DNA of 59,944 bases, taken from the NCBI GenBank assembly GCA_947175245.1, contig CAMWLW010000006.1, forward strand, positions 1 through 59,944, read 5' to 3'. Shown here in pieces: positions 33,477 through 41,970 of the stretch. The DNA comes from an uncultured Bacteroidales bacterium. GTDB lineage: Bacteria; Bacteroidota; Bacteroidia; Bacteroidales; Muribaculaceae. Made by a program: the position numbers and the translations under genes. Positions within the stretch are counted from its first letter, which is position 1; every line of letters starts with the position of its first letter. The notes under the pieces are model-generated. The model was not told the origin of the DNA. It did not search any database and was given only the letters and a program-made list of their open reading frames with translations.

Positions 33477-34109
33477 TTAGTTTATTTTGATTTTATTATT
33501 TCTATTACGGTATACATCTAAGGCTTCTACACCGGCAACCTCAACAGACTCCCTCTTTAGTACTGCCAAAATGGTAGTCCATAATATATTTAGATCAATC
33601 TTTAATGATATGTTATTTACGTACCATACATCCATTGCCAATTTTTCATCCCAGGAGACATCATTTCTTCCATGACATTGTGCCCAACCTGTAATTCCAG
33701 GTCTAACATCATGGCGGTGTAACTCTTGTTCAGTGTAATAGGGTATGTAGCGGGGTAATAAAGGGCGGGGGCCTATGAGCGACATGTCGCCCTTGAGTAC
33801 ATTCCATAGCTGGGGGAGCTCATCAATTGATGTTGAGCGTACGAATTTTCCGACTTTGGTCAAACGGTCGGCATCGGGTAACAACTTCCCGTTTGCATCC
33901 CGTTCGTCGGTCATTGTCTTATATTTTACAACCTTAAATATCTTGCCATTTTTGCCGGGACGTTCCTGGAAAAAGAATGCGCCGGCTCCCTTGTTGGCAA
34001 AATGAAGCCATACCGTAACGGCCGCCAACGGAACAAACAGCACAATCAGTGCGCCTCCCGAGGCCACGATGTCTATAGCTCGTTTGAAAAAATTCTTATA
34101 TGGTTTCAT
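33477..34109 (-). CDS. Initiating sugar-phosphate transferase (undecaprenyl-phosphate)
   Basis: The 210-aa protein is a monotopic phosphoglycosyltransferase that loads the first sugar phosphate on undecaprenyl phosphate. It has an N-terminal membrane-anchoring helix (residues about 10-33), FKVVKYKTMTDERD, the catalytic Asp-Glu in TSIDELPQLWNVLKGDMSLIGPRP and RPGITGWAQ. It overlaps the preceding GT4 gene by 4 bp. This starter enzyme is unusually far down the operon. Confidence 0.94.
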   Translation of the reverse strand: MKPYKNFFKRAIDIVASGGALIVLFVPLAAVTVWLHFANKGAGAFFFQERPGKNGKIFKVVKYKTMTDERDANGKLLPDADRLTKVGKFVRSTSIDELPQLWNVLKGDMSLIGPRPLLPRYIPYYTEQELHRHDVRPGITGWAQCHGRNDVSWDEKLAMDVWYVNNISLKIDLNILWTTILAVLKRESVEVAGVEALDVYRNRNNKIKIN

Positions 34110-35242
34110 TTCGGCATTATTTCTTTATAAAATTCCTTGAGACAGTTACGGACGTAGCTTTGCTCATAGCGGCTGGCGATCTTAGGCCGGGCGTTAACGG
34201 CAAGTGACTCTCTCCACTCGGCGTCGGTTACCATACGTTTCATTGCATCATACAGCGCTTCTGAGTTGCGCGGAGGTATGATTGTACCGTTCTTGCCTTC
34301 AATTATAATTTCATTGGCGCCATTTATATCGGTAACCACTTGAGGCAAACCCATTGCGCCCGCCTCAATGACTACGTTGGGAAAGCCTTCGCGGTAACTT
34401 GCAAGGACTGCGCAGTCAGCGGCAACCAACCACGGGCGTACATCACTCTGCTTGCCAACAGCCTCTATAGCCGGATTGGTTTCAATTTCCTTTACAGTCG
34501 CCGTAGATACAGGGTCTAAATCCGGCTCATAAGGGCCTATCAATATCAGTCGAGTGTCAGGATATTCATTATTAAGCCGCTTGAAAGCAGAAACTAATTC
34601 ATTGATACCCTTGTCAGCTACAAGACGGCCGATAGTGATAAAGGTGAATTTATCCTCACGACGTAGACTTTTTGCCGCTGACAGCACTTCAGGACTGCGG
34701 TCAAATCGATTCAAATCTATGCCGCGGCAATTGCCATATCCAAGCACTTTGAGTGGCTTTTTCGTAATACCGTTATTTAACAAGTCTCGTTTTACACCTT
34801 CGCCTTCAGGGTTGATGTGAGTAGCACAGGCGCATGTAAGCCAATCGGTAGCCATCAAAATGCGTCGCTTCAGGCCGGTGGAGGTAGGGAAAACGAGGCC
34901 GGTGAAAGTATGCAACCTTACAGGAACCCCCGTTATCTTACCAGCGATCATGCACAGCAAACCGGCCTTTGGCGTCATCGAATGAACCATTTGCGGTTTT
35001 TCCTTGCGGAAAACCTTAATCATCTGCCAAAGGCTCTTAATGTCCTTAAACGGTGATATATGGCGTTGCATTTCAACCGTCACGACACGACCACCGGCAT
35101 CCTCGACCCTCTTCAGCTCAGGGCCATCAGACGATACCGCCACCACCTCATAGCCCATCTCCTTCAGCTCAGGAATCAGCCCTGTAAAGAAGCCGACCGA
35201 CATCGACACCGTGCATCCCCTAATAATTTTTAGTTGAGTCAT
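34106..35242 (-). CDS. Glycosyltransferase family 4
   Basis: A 378-aa GT-B retaining glycosyltransferase. Marks: TVSMSVGFFTGLIPELKEMGYEVVAV at the N-terminus, and the C-terminal FITIGRLVADKGINELVSAFK plus SYREGFPNVVIEAGAMGLPQVVTDINGANE with the donor-binding Glu residues. It probably adds the second sugar to the lipid-linked primer made by the overlapping transferase gene downstream. Confidence 0.92.
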   Translation of the reverse strand: MTQLKIIRGCTVSMSVGFFTGLIPELKEMGYEVVAVSSDGPELKRVEDAGGRVVTVEMQRHISPFKDIKSLWQMIKVFRKEKPQMVHSMTPKAGLLCMIAGKITGVPVRLHTFTGLVFPTSTGLKRRILMATDWLTCACATHINPEGEGVKRDLLNNGITKKPLKVLGYGNCRGIDLNRFDRSPEVLSAAKSLRREDKFTFITIGRLVADKGINELVSAFKRLNNEYPDTRLILIGPYEPDLDPVSTATVKEIETNPAIEAVGKQSDVRPWLVAADCAVLASYREGFPNVVIEAGAMGLPQVVTDINGANEIIIEGKNGTIIPPRNSEALYDAMKRMVTDAEWRESLAVNARPKIASRYEQSYVRNCLKEFYKEIMPK

Positions 35243-35291
35243 TTATTGTAATCAGACTATAAATTCAAATTAATGTCAACAATCAAAATAA

Positions 35292-36299
35292 TTACATGAT
35301 CTTTGACAATCCCCAATCATAGACTTTATCAATAATAGGGGTATTTATATCATACTTAATAGCTAAATCTTTAATAAATCTCAATCCATATGGAAAATCT
35401 TCTATGAAATATCTGCTGTCGAAATCAGGAATATATCCGCGCTCAGTAAGTTTTACAGGAGATTTTATAGATTGAAATGCTGGAATCGATTTTATTTTTT
35501 TTGTGAGCGTTACGGAGTCTTTTGATTGGTAATAATTCAATATAGAAGGTATCACGTGCTCACAAATCCCAAGTTTTCTAAGGAGGGCCTGGAACTCGTT
35601 ATCCATTTGGATTAAGTACTCTGAAGACTCATCAGTCCAGTCTGCATAAAATAACGGAGGATTTTCGATTATTTCACCATTATAATCTTTCCAAAGAGAA
35701 TATAGCCGCCCGGTATGTAATATTGGGTTACTATTAGTTAGAGAAGCTTCATAGAAATTATTCAATAAGTTTATAGGTGTTCCGAATAATTTCTCAAACT
35801 CATTCTTCAATAATAAAGAATTATTTGAATTCTCGATTGCTATATTTAAACTTGGTTTATACCCTAATATTTGACCGACTTCACCATATTTTTGTTGTCG
35901 AGCGATATATGGAACCCGTTGAAATCCGAATAGACAATATTTTTCTCTTAAAATTTCATGGGCGGCAAAGAAAAACCCCGTACTTGAAACCACTGAGCCG
36001 ATTATAGTCTCAGATGCCAGAAAAGCTGTTATATCTCTCAGGATTTTCTCAATCAAAAATCCGGGAACGGTAAGAAAAACCAAATCTGAACCAGGAATTA
36101 CTTCTTCGGGATTTGACGAGATATTTGTTAGTCTACCTTTATATTCGTTCCCTAATGGGTCATATACTTTAATATTTTTATTCCAGTTATCAGGATGACC
36201 AGTAAGGATATTAACTTTAATTCCTTTAGACAAAAATACTCCAGCACACACTAATCCCAAACTTCCACCTCCACAAATACAAATTGAGTTTATTTCCAT
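35292..36299 (-). CDS. Opine (octopine/nopaline)-dehydrogenase-like oxidoreductase
   Basis: The 335-aa protein has an N-terminal Rossmann fold with CGGGSLGLVCAGVFL (residues about 9-23), the SDLVFLTVPGFL segment, and a C-terminal helical domain starting near residue 185 (LTNSNPILHTGRL) with the His and Asn pattern of opine dehydrogenases. Such enzymes condense an amino acid with a 2-keto acid by reduction. It begins one base after the ornithine-cyclodeaminase-like stop codon, implying coupling. The product could be an opine-type ornament on the glycan (inference). Confidence 0.8.
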   Translation of the reverse strand: MEINSICICGGGSLGLVCAGVFLSKGIKVNILTGHPDNWNKNIKVYDPLGNEYKGRLTNISSNPEEVIPGSDLVFLTVPGFLIEKILRDITAFLASETIIGSVVSSTGFFFAAHEILREKYCLFGFQRVPYIARQQKYGEVGQILGYKPSLNIAIENSNNSLLLKNEFEKLFGTPINLLNNFYEASLTNSNPILHTGRLYSLWKDYNGEIIENPPLFYADWTDESSEYLIQMDNEFQALLRKLGICEHVIPSILNYYQSKDSVTLTKKIKSIPAFQSIKSPVKLTERGYIPDFDSRYFIEDFPYGLRFIKDLAIKYDINTPIIDKVYDWGLSKIM

Positions 36300-36300
36300 T

Positions 36301-37260
36301 TTATGCGATGTGTTTGCCTGGTAAGTTGTTGTATGTTAATAAATTATTGGGGGGGGTAGTAATTTCTGCCATAGATTTAAATATTTTGTAGGCATAATAT
36401 ATATCATGCAGACCGAGACCGATATTATATGATAAAATACGTTCTGTATCTGACTCACGGCCTGGGATCTCTCCAGAAATAATCCTCCCAAGTTCGCCAA
36501 ATCTGCGGAAGGAGTTGAAATATTTGAATCCTCTCACATGACCTTCGTCATCGGCAAATACTTTGTCGAATATAGTATCACAGTTTTGAAAACCTCGAGT
36601 ATGTACGGGAACTACCAACACACCCGGTTTAAATAGTGTAGTATCTTCTACCAATAGGCCTTCAGCATCTGTAATACAGGATACCACAACATCTGCTCCA
36701 GATATCAGGTCTTCCATTGTATCCGAGATTTCAAATGTGACGTTTTTAATATGCTGGTATCGTTCAATAGTCTTTTCAGCCTGATCCTTATATCGCTTAA
36801 CTCTCACCACGATCTCTTTATTACTATTTGTGGCGAAGAAACAGTCGAGCGTAGCATATGCCATAGCACCAAGACCTACAAACGAATAAATCTTTGATTG
36901 AGAAGAACGAAGAGTATTTATAGCCAATGTTGCGACTGCTCCGGTACGGCGTGCTGTAATCCAATCGCAATTTACTAGGGCTGTAATTCCTCCAGTCAAT
37001 GTATCAAAAACCATCATCTCACTTTTTAGTGCCGGATGGTTCCCTTTTACCCGGCTTACAACTTTACACCCAAAAGTATGATATTCCTCAGGGAGGAGAC
37101 ATGGCATGGTATTAAAAAAATCATTACCTCTTGGATGCAAAGATATTTTTGGCGGCAGCTGACATCTATCTTTTATCAGAAAGGCCTCCTGTACCCATTC
37201 CACACTGGCTGTGGGGGGGATACCAAGCTGTTCTATATCTTCAGATGTTATTATCCTCAT
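36301..37260 (-). CDS. Ornithine cyclodeaminase/mu-crystallin-family protein
   Basis: The 319-aa NAD(P)-binding enzyme has the family marks KVVSRVKGNHPALKSEM, CDWITARRTGAVATLAI (substrate carboxylate Arg) and the Rossmann loop VGLGAMA. Members are cyclodeaminases, ketimine reductases or amino-acid dehydrogenases. C7 and C8 tracts lie at residues 14-16 and near the C-terminus (TTPPNN). Changing the C8 tract by one base would cut about 12-14 residues from the C-terminus. The following opine-dehydrogenase-like gene begins one base after this stop. Confidence 0.85.
   Translation of the reverse strand: MRIITSEDIEQLGIPPTASVEWVQEAFLIKDRCQLPPKISLHPRGNDFFNTMPCLLPEEYHTFGCKVVSRVKGNHPALKSEMMVFDTLTGGITALVNCDWITARRTGAVATLAINTLRSSQSKIYSFVGLGAMAYATLDCFFATNSNKEIVVRVKRYKDQAEKTIERYQHIKNVTFEISDTMEDLISGADVVVSCITDAEGLLVEDTTLFKPGVLVVPVHTRGFQNCDTIFDKVFADDEGHVRGFKYFNSFRRFGELGRIISGEIPGRESDTERILSYNIGLGLHDIYYAYKIFKSMAEITTPPNNLLTYNNLPGKHIA
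36349..36356 (-). repeat. C8 homopolymer tract near the 3' end of the cyclodeaminase-like gene
   Basis: Eight C on the coding strand (G8 on plus). In C8 the gene reads TTPPNNLLTYNN to the stop at 36301; with C9 it would stop after TPPQ, and with C7 after TPPIIY. The next gene starts just beyond the normal stop, so length changes would also move the terminating ribosome away from that start. Confidence 0.8.
37213..37219 (-). repeat. C7 tract near the 5' end of the cyclodeaminase-like gene
   Basis: Seven C on the coding strand within GIPPTAS. A slip here would truncate almost the whole protein. Seven is at the low end for slippage, but C runs are rare in this AT-rich DNA. Confidence 0.6.
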
Positions 37261-37263
37261 TTA

Positions 37264-39075
37264 TTAGAATGATTTTAAAATTTTGTACAGTCTATGATTG
37301 TCTTTACGATCGCGGATTGCAATCCTTATATATTGTCGATCACATGGAAACCCTTTTTTTGTTGAGCAATCTTTGATTAATACATTATGCTCAGTTAGTA
37401 GTTTTAATGTCAGCTGATATGATGTGAAATTTTCTATAATTTCACAAAGGAAATAGTTTGCCTGTGATGGTATTACTCGTAAGAAGGATATCGAATTCAA
37501 CTCATCTTGAAACGTTTTACGTTCTTGGCGGAATTTATTACATGACAGGGTGTAATCTTTTTCGTATTTCCCGTAAATCTGCATATAGAATTCTGCAAAA
37601 GAGTTTATATTCCAAATTCCGACATCTTTTCTTATTATGTTGATCATATCTTTATCTGATGACGCGAGTACTCCCAGTCGGAGACCTGGCACTCCATAAC
37701 TTTTTGATATTGATTTCATCACATAAAGCTGCGGAAAAGCCTCAAGCAATTTGTTGTGCATCAAGGTTGTCTCAGACGCTTGGTCTGCAAAATCTACAAA
37801 CGATTCATCAATTATAAGCCGGATATTATTTTGATTACTCCATTCCAATAATTTAGTCAGGCCATCTTTATTAATGAAATTTCCTGATGGGTTGTCAGGA
37901 TTAACAATCAAAAGATTATTAACAGTATGAATAGAGTAATAATCGATCAATTCTTCAGCAGTATATGAGAATGTTTCATTATTTGGTTTAAATGCAACGA
38001 TTCTATTTGCAGACAGTCGATTAGGATATTCCTCAAACGTAGGATATATTACTCCTACTTTTCCGTCAATATTCTCCATTAGGCTTTTAATAAGTTCTGC
38101 AGCTCCGTTTCCAACAACTGCATACTCATGTCGGATTCCAAAATATTTTGATGCCAGTAAGGAATTGACGTTCATACCTGATGGATAGTCGCGCAATAGT
38201 GACTCAAAGTTTGCCTTCATTTCATCGATCATCCTCTGTTGTGGGAAGTATGGGTTCACAAGATAGCAAAAATCGACAAGTGCAGGATAACGCCAATATC
38301 CGCCATAGGATTGTTGAATTTTTTTTAGTTTTTCTTCAGGCGTAGCAAATATTGTTTCGGCAATCCGTAAATCTTGTACGTCATCAATCTCGTACCAGTG
38401 TTTCCCTGTGATGGAAAGAGCTTTAAGGCCTGTATTATCTATTAATGTAAGCACTCTCAATACCTGTTCATAGTATTCATTCTCCCCCAAAACGCGTATA
38501 TACGCGTCAAGGAATGGAAGATAATGGCTATTAATGAATTCTTGCGAGAATTTATAGATATTAACCGTCTTATAGTAAGATTCTGTATCGGAGTATTTAA
38601 ATGCCTTTTTGGGTATGAAGTTGACAATATTATTATCATCGTCAATTTTTACCATAGTGCCATCCATCCATGTCTCGTATTTGGCGATTAAAGCACAATC
38701 CTTATACTCGCTGTCAACAGCAGCCTGAAGTACACTATCATCAAAAATCAGATCTGATTCCAACAGTAGTGTATCATCTTCGGCCATATAGTTCCTTGCA
38801 AGCCATAAGGAATAAATATTATTTGTTTTGTCATATACCTCATTTTCTACAAATATGATCTTCCTCAATAAATTCTTACTTGAGATATATTCTTTTAGAT
38901 TTTGCCCTTCATATCCAATAACTATTACTATACGTGAAAGAGCCAGCTTAGATAATTGTTCAAGCATTCGATCAATCAACCGTATACCATTAACTTCCAG
39001 CATACATTTGGTATTGTTTGCTGTAAATTCACCTAGCCGGCGACCCATACCGGCTGCTAATATTATTGCCTGCAT
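37264..39075 (-). CDS. PntC-like cytidylyltransferase-aminotransferase fusion
   Basis: A 603-aa fusion. Residues 1-240 are a LicC-type nucleotidyltransferase (LAAGMGRRLG, 6-15; K23; D108 in ESD; D231). Residues about 260-603 are a fold-I aminotransferase (NPDNPSG 392-398; D423; PLP Lys K458 in SISKSYGVPGLRLG). This architecture matches PntC-type proteins, such as that of Treponema denticola, which activate 2-aminoethylphosphonate as CMP derivative with a linked transaminase (known). LicD, the likely transferase, is adjacent. No phosphonate synthesis genes (PEP mutase, phosphonopyruvate decarboxylase) are visible in the window, so phosphocholine- or phosphoethanolamine-type substrates remain possible. 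Gene starts 24 bp after the licD stop. Confidence 0.85.
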   Translation of the reverse strand: MQAIILAAGMGRRLGEFTANNTKCMLEVNGIRLIDRMLEQLSKLALSRIVIVIGYEGQNLKEYISSKNLLRKIIFVENEVYDKTNNIYSLWLARNYMAEDDTLLLESDLIFDDSVLQAAVDSEYKDCALIAKYETWMDGTMVKIDDDNNIVNFIPKKAFKYSDTESYYKTVNIYKFSQEFINSHYLPFLDAYIRVLGENEYYEQVLRVLTLIDNTGLKALSITGKHWYEIDDVQDLRIAETIFATPEEKLKKIQQSYGGYWRYPALVDFCYLVNPYFPQQRMIDEMKANFESLLRDYPSGMNVNSLLASKYFGIRHEYAVVGNGAAELIKSLMENIDGKVGVIYPTFEEYPNRLSANRIVAFKPNNETFSYTAEELIDYYSIHTVNNLLIVNPDNPSGNFINKDGLTKLLEWSNQNNIRLIIDESFVDFADQASETTLMHNKLLEAFPQLYVMKSISKSYGVPGLRLGVLASSDKDMINIIRKDVGIWNINSFAEFYMQIYGKYEKDYTLSCNKFRQERKTFQDELNSISFLRVIPSQANYFLCEIIENFTSYQLTLKLLTEHNVLIKDCSTKKGFPCDRQYIRIAIRDRKDNHRLYKILKSF

Positions 39076-39099
39076 ATATATGTTAAAGAATTAATCAAG

Positions 39100-40011
39100 T
39101 TAATTATTATAGTTATCGTCCGGAATATGCATTTCTGATACATAATGGTGCCACTTATCAGCATCATCAGGCACTTTACGCCAGTCTCCATACCAAAGGC
39201 TCAGATAATCGTCAGATTTATTGGGGACATGAACTTTACCTATATCGGGCAGCTCAATTTCACGGAATGGGTAAAAATAGTCCTCAGGAATTATTCGGTA
39301 GCAAGCAAATAAGGATGCCATGATGTGAACATATCCGGTGTGCTTTGAATTCTTACCGTATTGCTCGATCCACTTATTCCAGGTGCGATAAGAGGCAAAA
39401 GAGAAAAGTTTACCCCATGCTTGTCGGAATCGCCAGTTTGCACGGCCGGCCTTTGTAGTAAACATCAGTTGTTTATAGGCTTTTGAGTTTGCCTGAACCT
39501 GTTGTACTGATGTCGCCGTGTACATAAGGAAGAAAGCCCAATATCTTCTTAGTTTGTTTAACAGCGGTTGCTTCTTGACATTATCGATAGGAAAAATATC
39601 AATGAAAACACCTGATTCTTCAGTTTTTTCTCCCGTGAGCGGAACATATGCCGTGGATGTATCAATGATTTTGGCAAATCGAGCGTATGAACCATCTTGA
39701 GAAAGATACGAAGAGACTTTATACTGAGGTGGCAGCTCAGAAGCAAATTTTGATAGGAAAAGGTCATAATCTTCACGTGACATATGTACATCCAGATCAT
39801 CATCCCATGGTATCCACCCATTGTGACGCATTGCCCCGATAACATTGCCGTATGCAATGCAAATACCCAATCCGTGACGGCGGCAGACCGCCTCAATATC
39901 ACGGTACATCCTGATTAGGTGCCGCTGAAGTTTCTGCAGTTCCTCTCGCGACAACTCCTTTCCCTTACCGGAATTGGTAATTGATTGTAATATTCTTTTT
40001 GTATGTATCAT
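39100..40011 (-). CDS. LicD-family phosphotransferase
   Basis: LicD proteins move phosphocholine, or a similar phospho-substituent, from a CMP carrier onto glycans. The 303-aa protein has YGNVIGAMRHNGWIPWDDDLDV with metal-binding Asp70-72 and 74, then IDIFPIDNV. Its product is the natural user of the CMP-activated compound made by the fusion protein encoded next. It overlaps the upstream GT2 gene by 4 bp. Confidence 0.92.
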   Translation of the reverse strand: MIHTKRILQSITNSGKGKELSREELQKLQRHLIRMYRDIEAVCRRHGLGICIAYGNVIGAMRHNGWIPWDDDLDVHMSREDYDLFLSKFASELPPQYKVSSYLSQDGSYARFAKIIDTSTAYVPLTGEKTEESGVFIDIFPIDNVKKQPLLNKLRRYWAFFLMYTATSVQQVQANSKAYKQLMFTTKAGRANWRFRQAWGKLFSFASYRTWNKWIEQYGKNSKHTGYVHIMASLFACYRIIPEDYFYPFREIELPDIGKVHVPNKSDDYLSLWYGDWRKVPDDADKWHHYVSEMHIPDDNYNN

Positions 40012-40817
40012 TTCCTTAAGAACTGATATAATTTGTACGGAATCAGTGGGATTATAATTTTAAGAAGCGATTTGGACGCGTAAAAGTGAACATGTTTTAA
40101 CTTCAAACCTTTCCCGATTTCTACTGTACACCTATATGCATTAATTCGAGATTTAATACTATTTCTTCTCGCTTTTGCATTTCTATCATCACGCATTTTA
40201 TAAAGAGGCTCGGAAAGATTATATCCTCGATAACCAGCTTTATAAATTTTATACCAAAGATAATAATCCTCTCTTCGTTCCGTAGTAGTTTTAACCGTAT
40301 ATCCCCCCACTGCTTTATATACTTTTGTCCGAACCATTACTGGAGCGTGGCAAAATGGAGTTTTTATTAGAAAAACCTCTTTGGACGGTTCACCATAGCA
40401 TTTACCGACTTTGAAATCTCCTTGTTCATCAAAGTGGATCATAGGACAAGAAACCAATGCGTATTCCGGATGAGAATCTAAAAAATTAATTTCCTTTTCA
40501 AATCGTGTCGGTAATGAGATATCATCACCATCCATACGAGCAACATATTCAGTATCGACATATTCCAAACAATGATTCAATGTTGCGGCGAGTTTTAGAT
40601 TTTTTTCATTTCTAATCAGAATGAACTTATCAGGGTAACGATCGACATATGATTGCGCAACCTCTATCGTATTGTCTGTCGAACCGTCATCGCACATTAT
40701 CACTTTAAAACCCTGATAAGTCTGCGCAAGAAGCGAATCAAGAGCTTCCGAAAGGGTCGGAGCACAATTATATATGCCCATTATCACACTTATACGTGGA
40801 GTCTCCATATCTTGCAT
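40008..40817 (-). CDS. Glycosyltransferase family 2
   Basis: An inverting GT-A transferase of 269 aa with ISVIMGIYNCAPTLSEALDSLLAQTY, CDDGSTDNT, the metal-binding ARMDGDD, and HAPVMVRTKVYKAVGGY with TERREDYYLW. The C-terminal KLLKIIIPLIPYKLYQFL-type stretch is basic and hydrophobic, suggesting membrane association. A second start at METPRISV (40808) is equally likely. Confidence 0.93.
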   Translation of the reverse strand: MQDMETPRISVIMGIYNCAPTLSEALDSLLAQTYQGFKVIMCDDGSTDNTIEVAQSYVDRYPDKFILIRNEKNLKLAATLNHCLEYVDTEYVARMDGDDISLPTRFEKEINFLDSHPEYALVSCPMIHFDEQGDFKVGKCYGEPSKEVFLIKTPFCHAPVMVRTKVYKAVGGYTVKTTTERREDYYLWYKIYKAGYRGYNLSEPLYKMRDDRNAKARRNSIKSRINAYRCTVEIGKGLKLKHVHFYASKSLLKIIIPLIPYKLYQFLRK

Positions 40818-40841
40818 GGTTACATACTTAATTAGACTTAT

Positions 40842-41960
40842 TTATATATATACTGTAAATATGAACATTCCCCAAAATAAAGTCTTGAAATATCTGTTTT
40901 GCTGGGGATCAGACCACATTTCGAATTTCAGAAAAGGATAGCACGCTACGTAGGGGTAAATACACCACGATAACATTGCGAAGCGATTGGTAAACGCTGC
41001 ATACATAAACACAATCCATACAGCATTTGCCAATATATATGTATTCAGCAATATTTGGTAATATCGATCCTTTATCTGTAGCTTAACGGTAGCAAACCAT
41101 CCGATTAAAATAGGTAGAGCAGAAAATAATAGAAAATCCCACCGGAATCTAATTACATCTTCTGTTTTTTCTGCAAGTTTCATGCCGTACTCCAAATAGC
41201 TTGATGCACGTTCATCATCTAACCATCCAGATGCATAAATTGCTAATGAATTTCCTGCTATTAAGCTAATTATAATCGCAATAAACCAAATTGTCAAGGC
41301 TACGCGCGTTTCCTTAATTATGAATATTGATAGGATGAAAGACGTGATTAAAATTATTACTGAGGTATGGATATAGTAGCCCATGAGACATAATATTGCC
41401 ATCCATACATATTTCAGTTTTATCTTTGTGTTATAAAGGGCAATTGCTAAAAATACAAGTGAATACGCATCTGCATTTCGAATTCCATTTGTGCCACCTG
41501 AATAAAATAGAAAGAATGAGGCATAAAATAAAAAGACTGTAAATGTATGCTTCGGGAATAATAGCCTTATTCCAATAATATTGAGACCAACATAAAGAAA
41601 TGCCACCACAGAAAGCCACACTCCTACAGGAAAATCCAATAAAGCCATTTCATTAAGTATGATCATCCATAAGATTTCTGATGGATTCTCCCAATTATAG
41701 CTGATTTTAGCATAGCCTAATCGAATCGATTCATAACCATTAACATAATTAGCTGTGTCTGTCATATAAATTCCCGAGGTGGGGCGCGTGCCGAAAAATA
41801 TTATAAAGAATATTCCTAAAATCCAAGTATATTTAATATATACCGATGAATCTTCGCTGTCTAAGAGATTGTTTTTACTGCCCATTAGTATACATATGAG
41901 CAGGAATACTAAAATTAAATATACAGTAGAATATAAATAATCGGGTATTATATTTCCCAT
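40842..41960 (-). CDS. EpsG-family O-antigen/capsule polymerase (Wzy)
   Basis: The 372-aa protein has about ten hydrophobic segments and the EpsG-type opening, IIFFGTRPTSGIYMTDTANYVNGYE, with TRP...DT..Y as in related polymerases; a later RNADAYSLVFLAIALY and HTSVIIL are typical too. It would join repeat units exported by the Wzx flippase encoded at the start of the locus. Confidence 0.88.
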   Translation of the reverse strand: MGNIIPDYLYSTVYLILVFLLICILMGSKNNLLDSEDSSVYIKYTWILGIFFIIFFGTRPTSGIYMTDTANYVNGYESIRLGYAKISYNWENPSEILWMIILNEMALLDFPVGVWLSVVAFLYVGLNIIGIRLLFPKHTFTVFLFYASFFLFYSGGTNGIRNADAYSLVFLAIALYNTKIKLKYVWMAILCLMGYYIHTSVIILITSFILSIFIIKETRVALTIWFIAIIISLIAGNSLAIYASGWLDDERASSYLEYGMKLAEKTEDVIRFRWDFLLFSALPILIGWFATVKLQIKDRYYQILLNTYILANAVWIVFMYAAFTNRFAMLSWCIYPYVACYPFLKFEMWSDPQQNRYFKTLFWGMFIFTVYI

Positions 41961-41970
41961 GCTATTTAGT

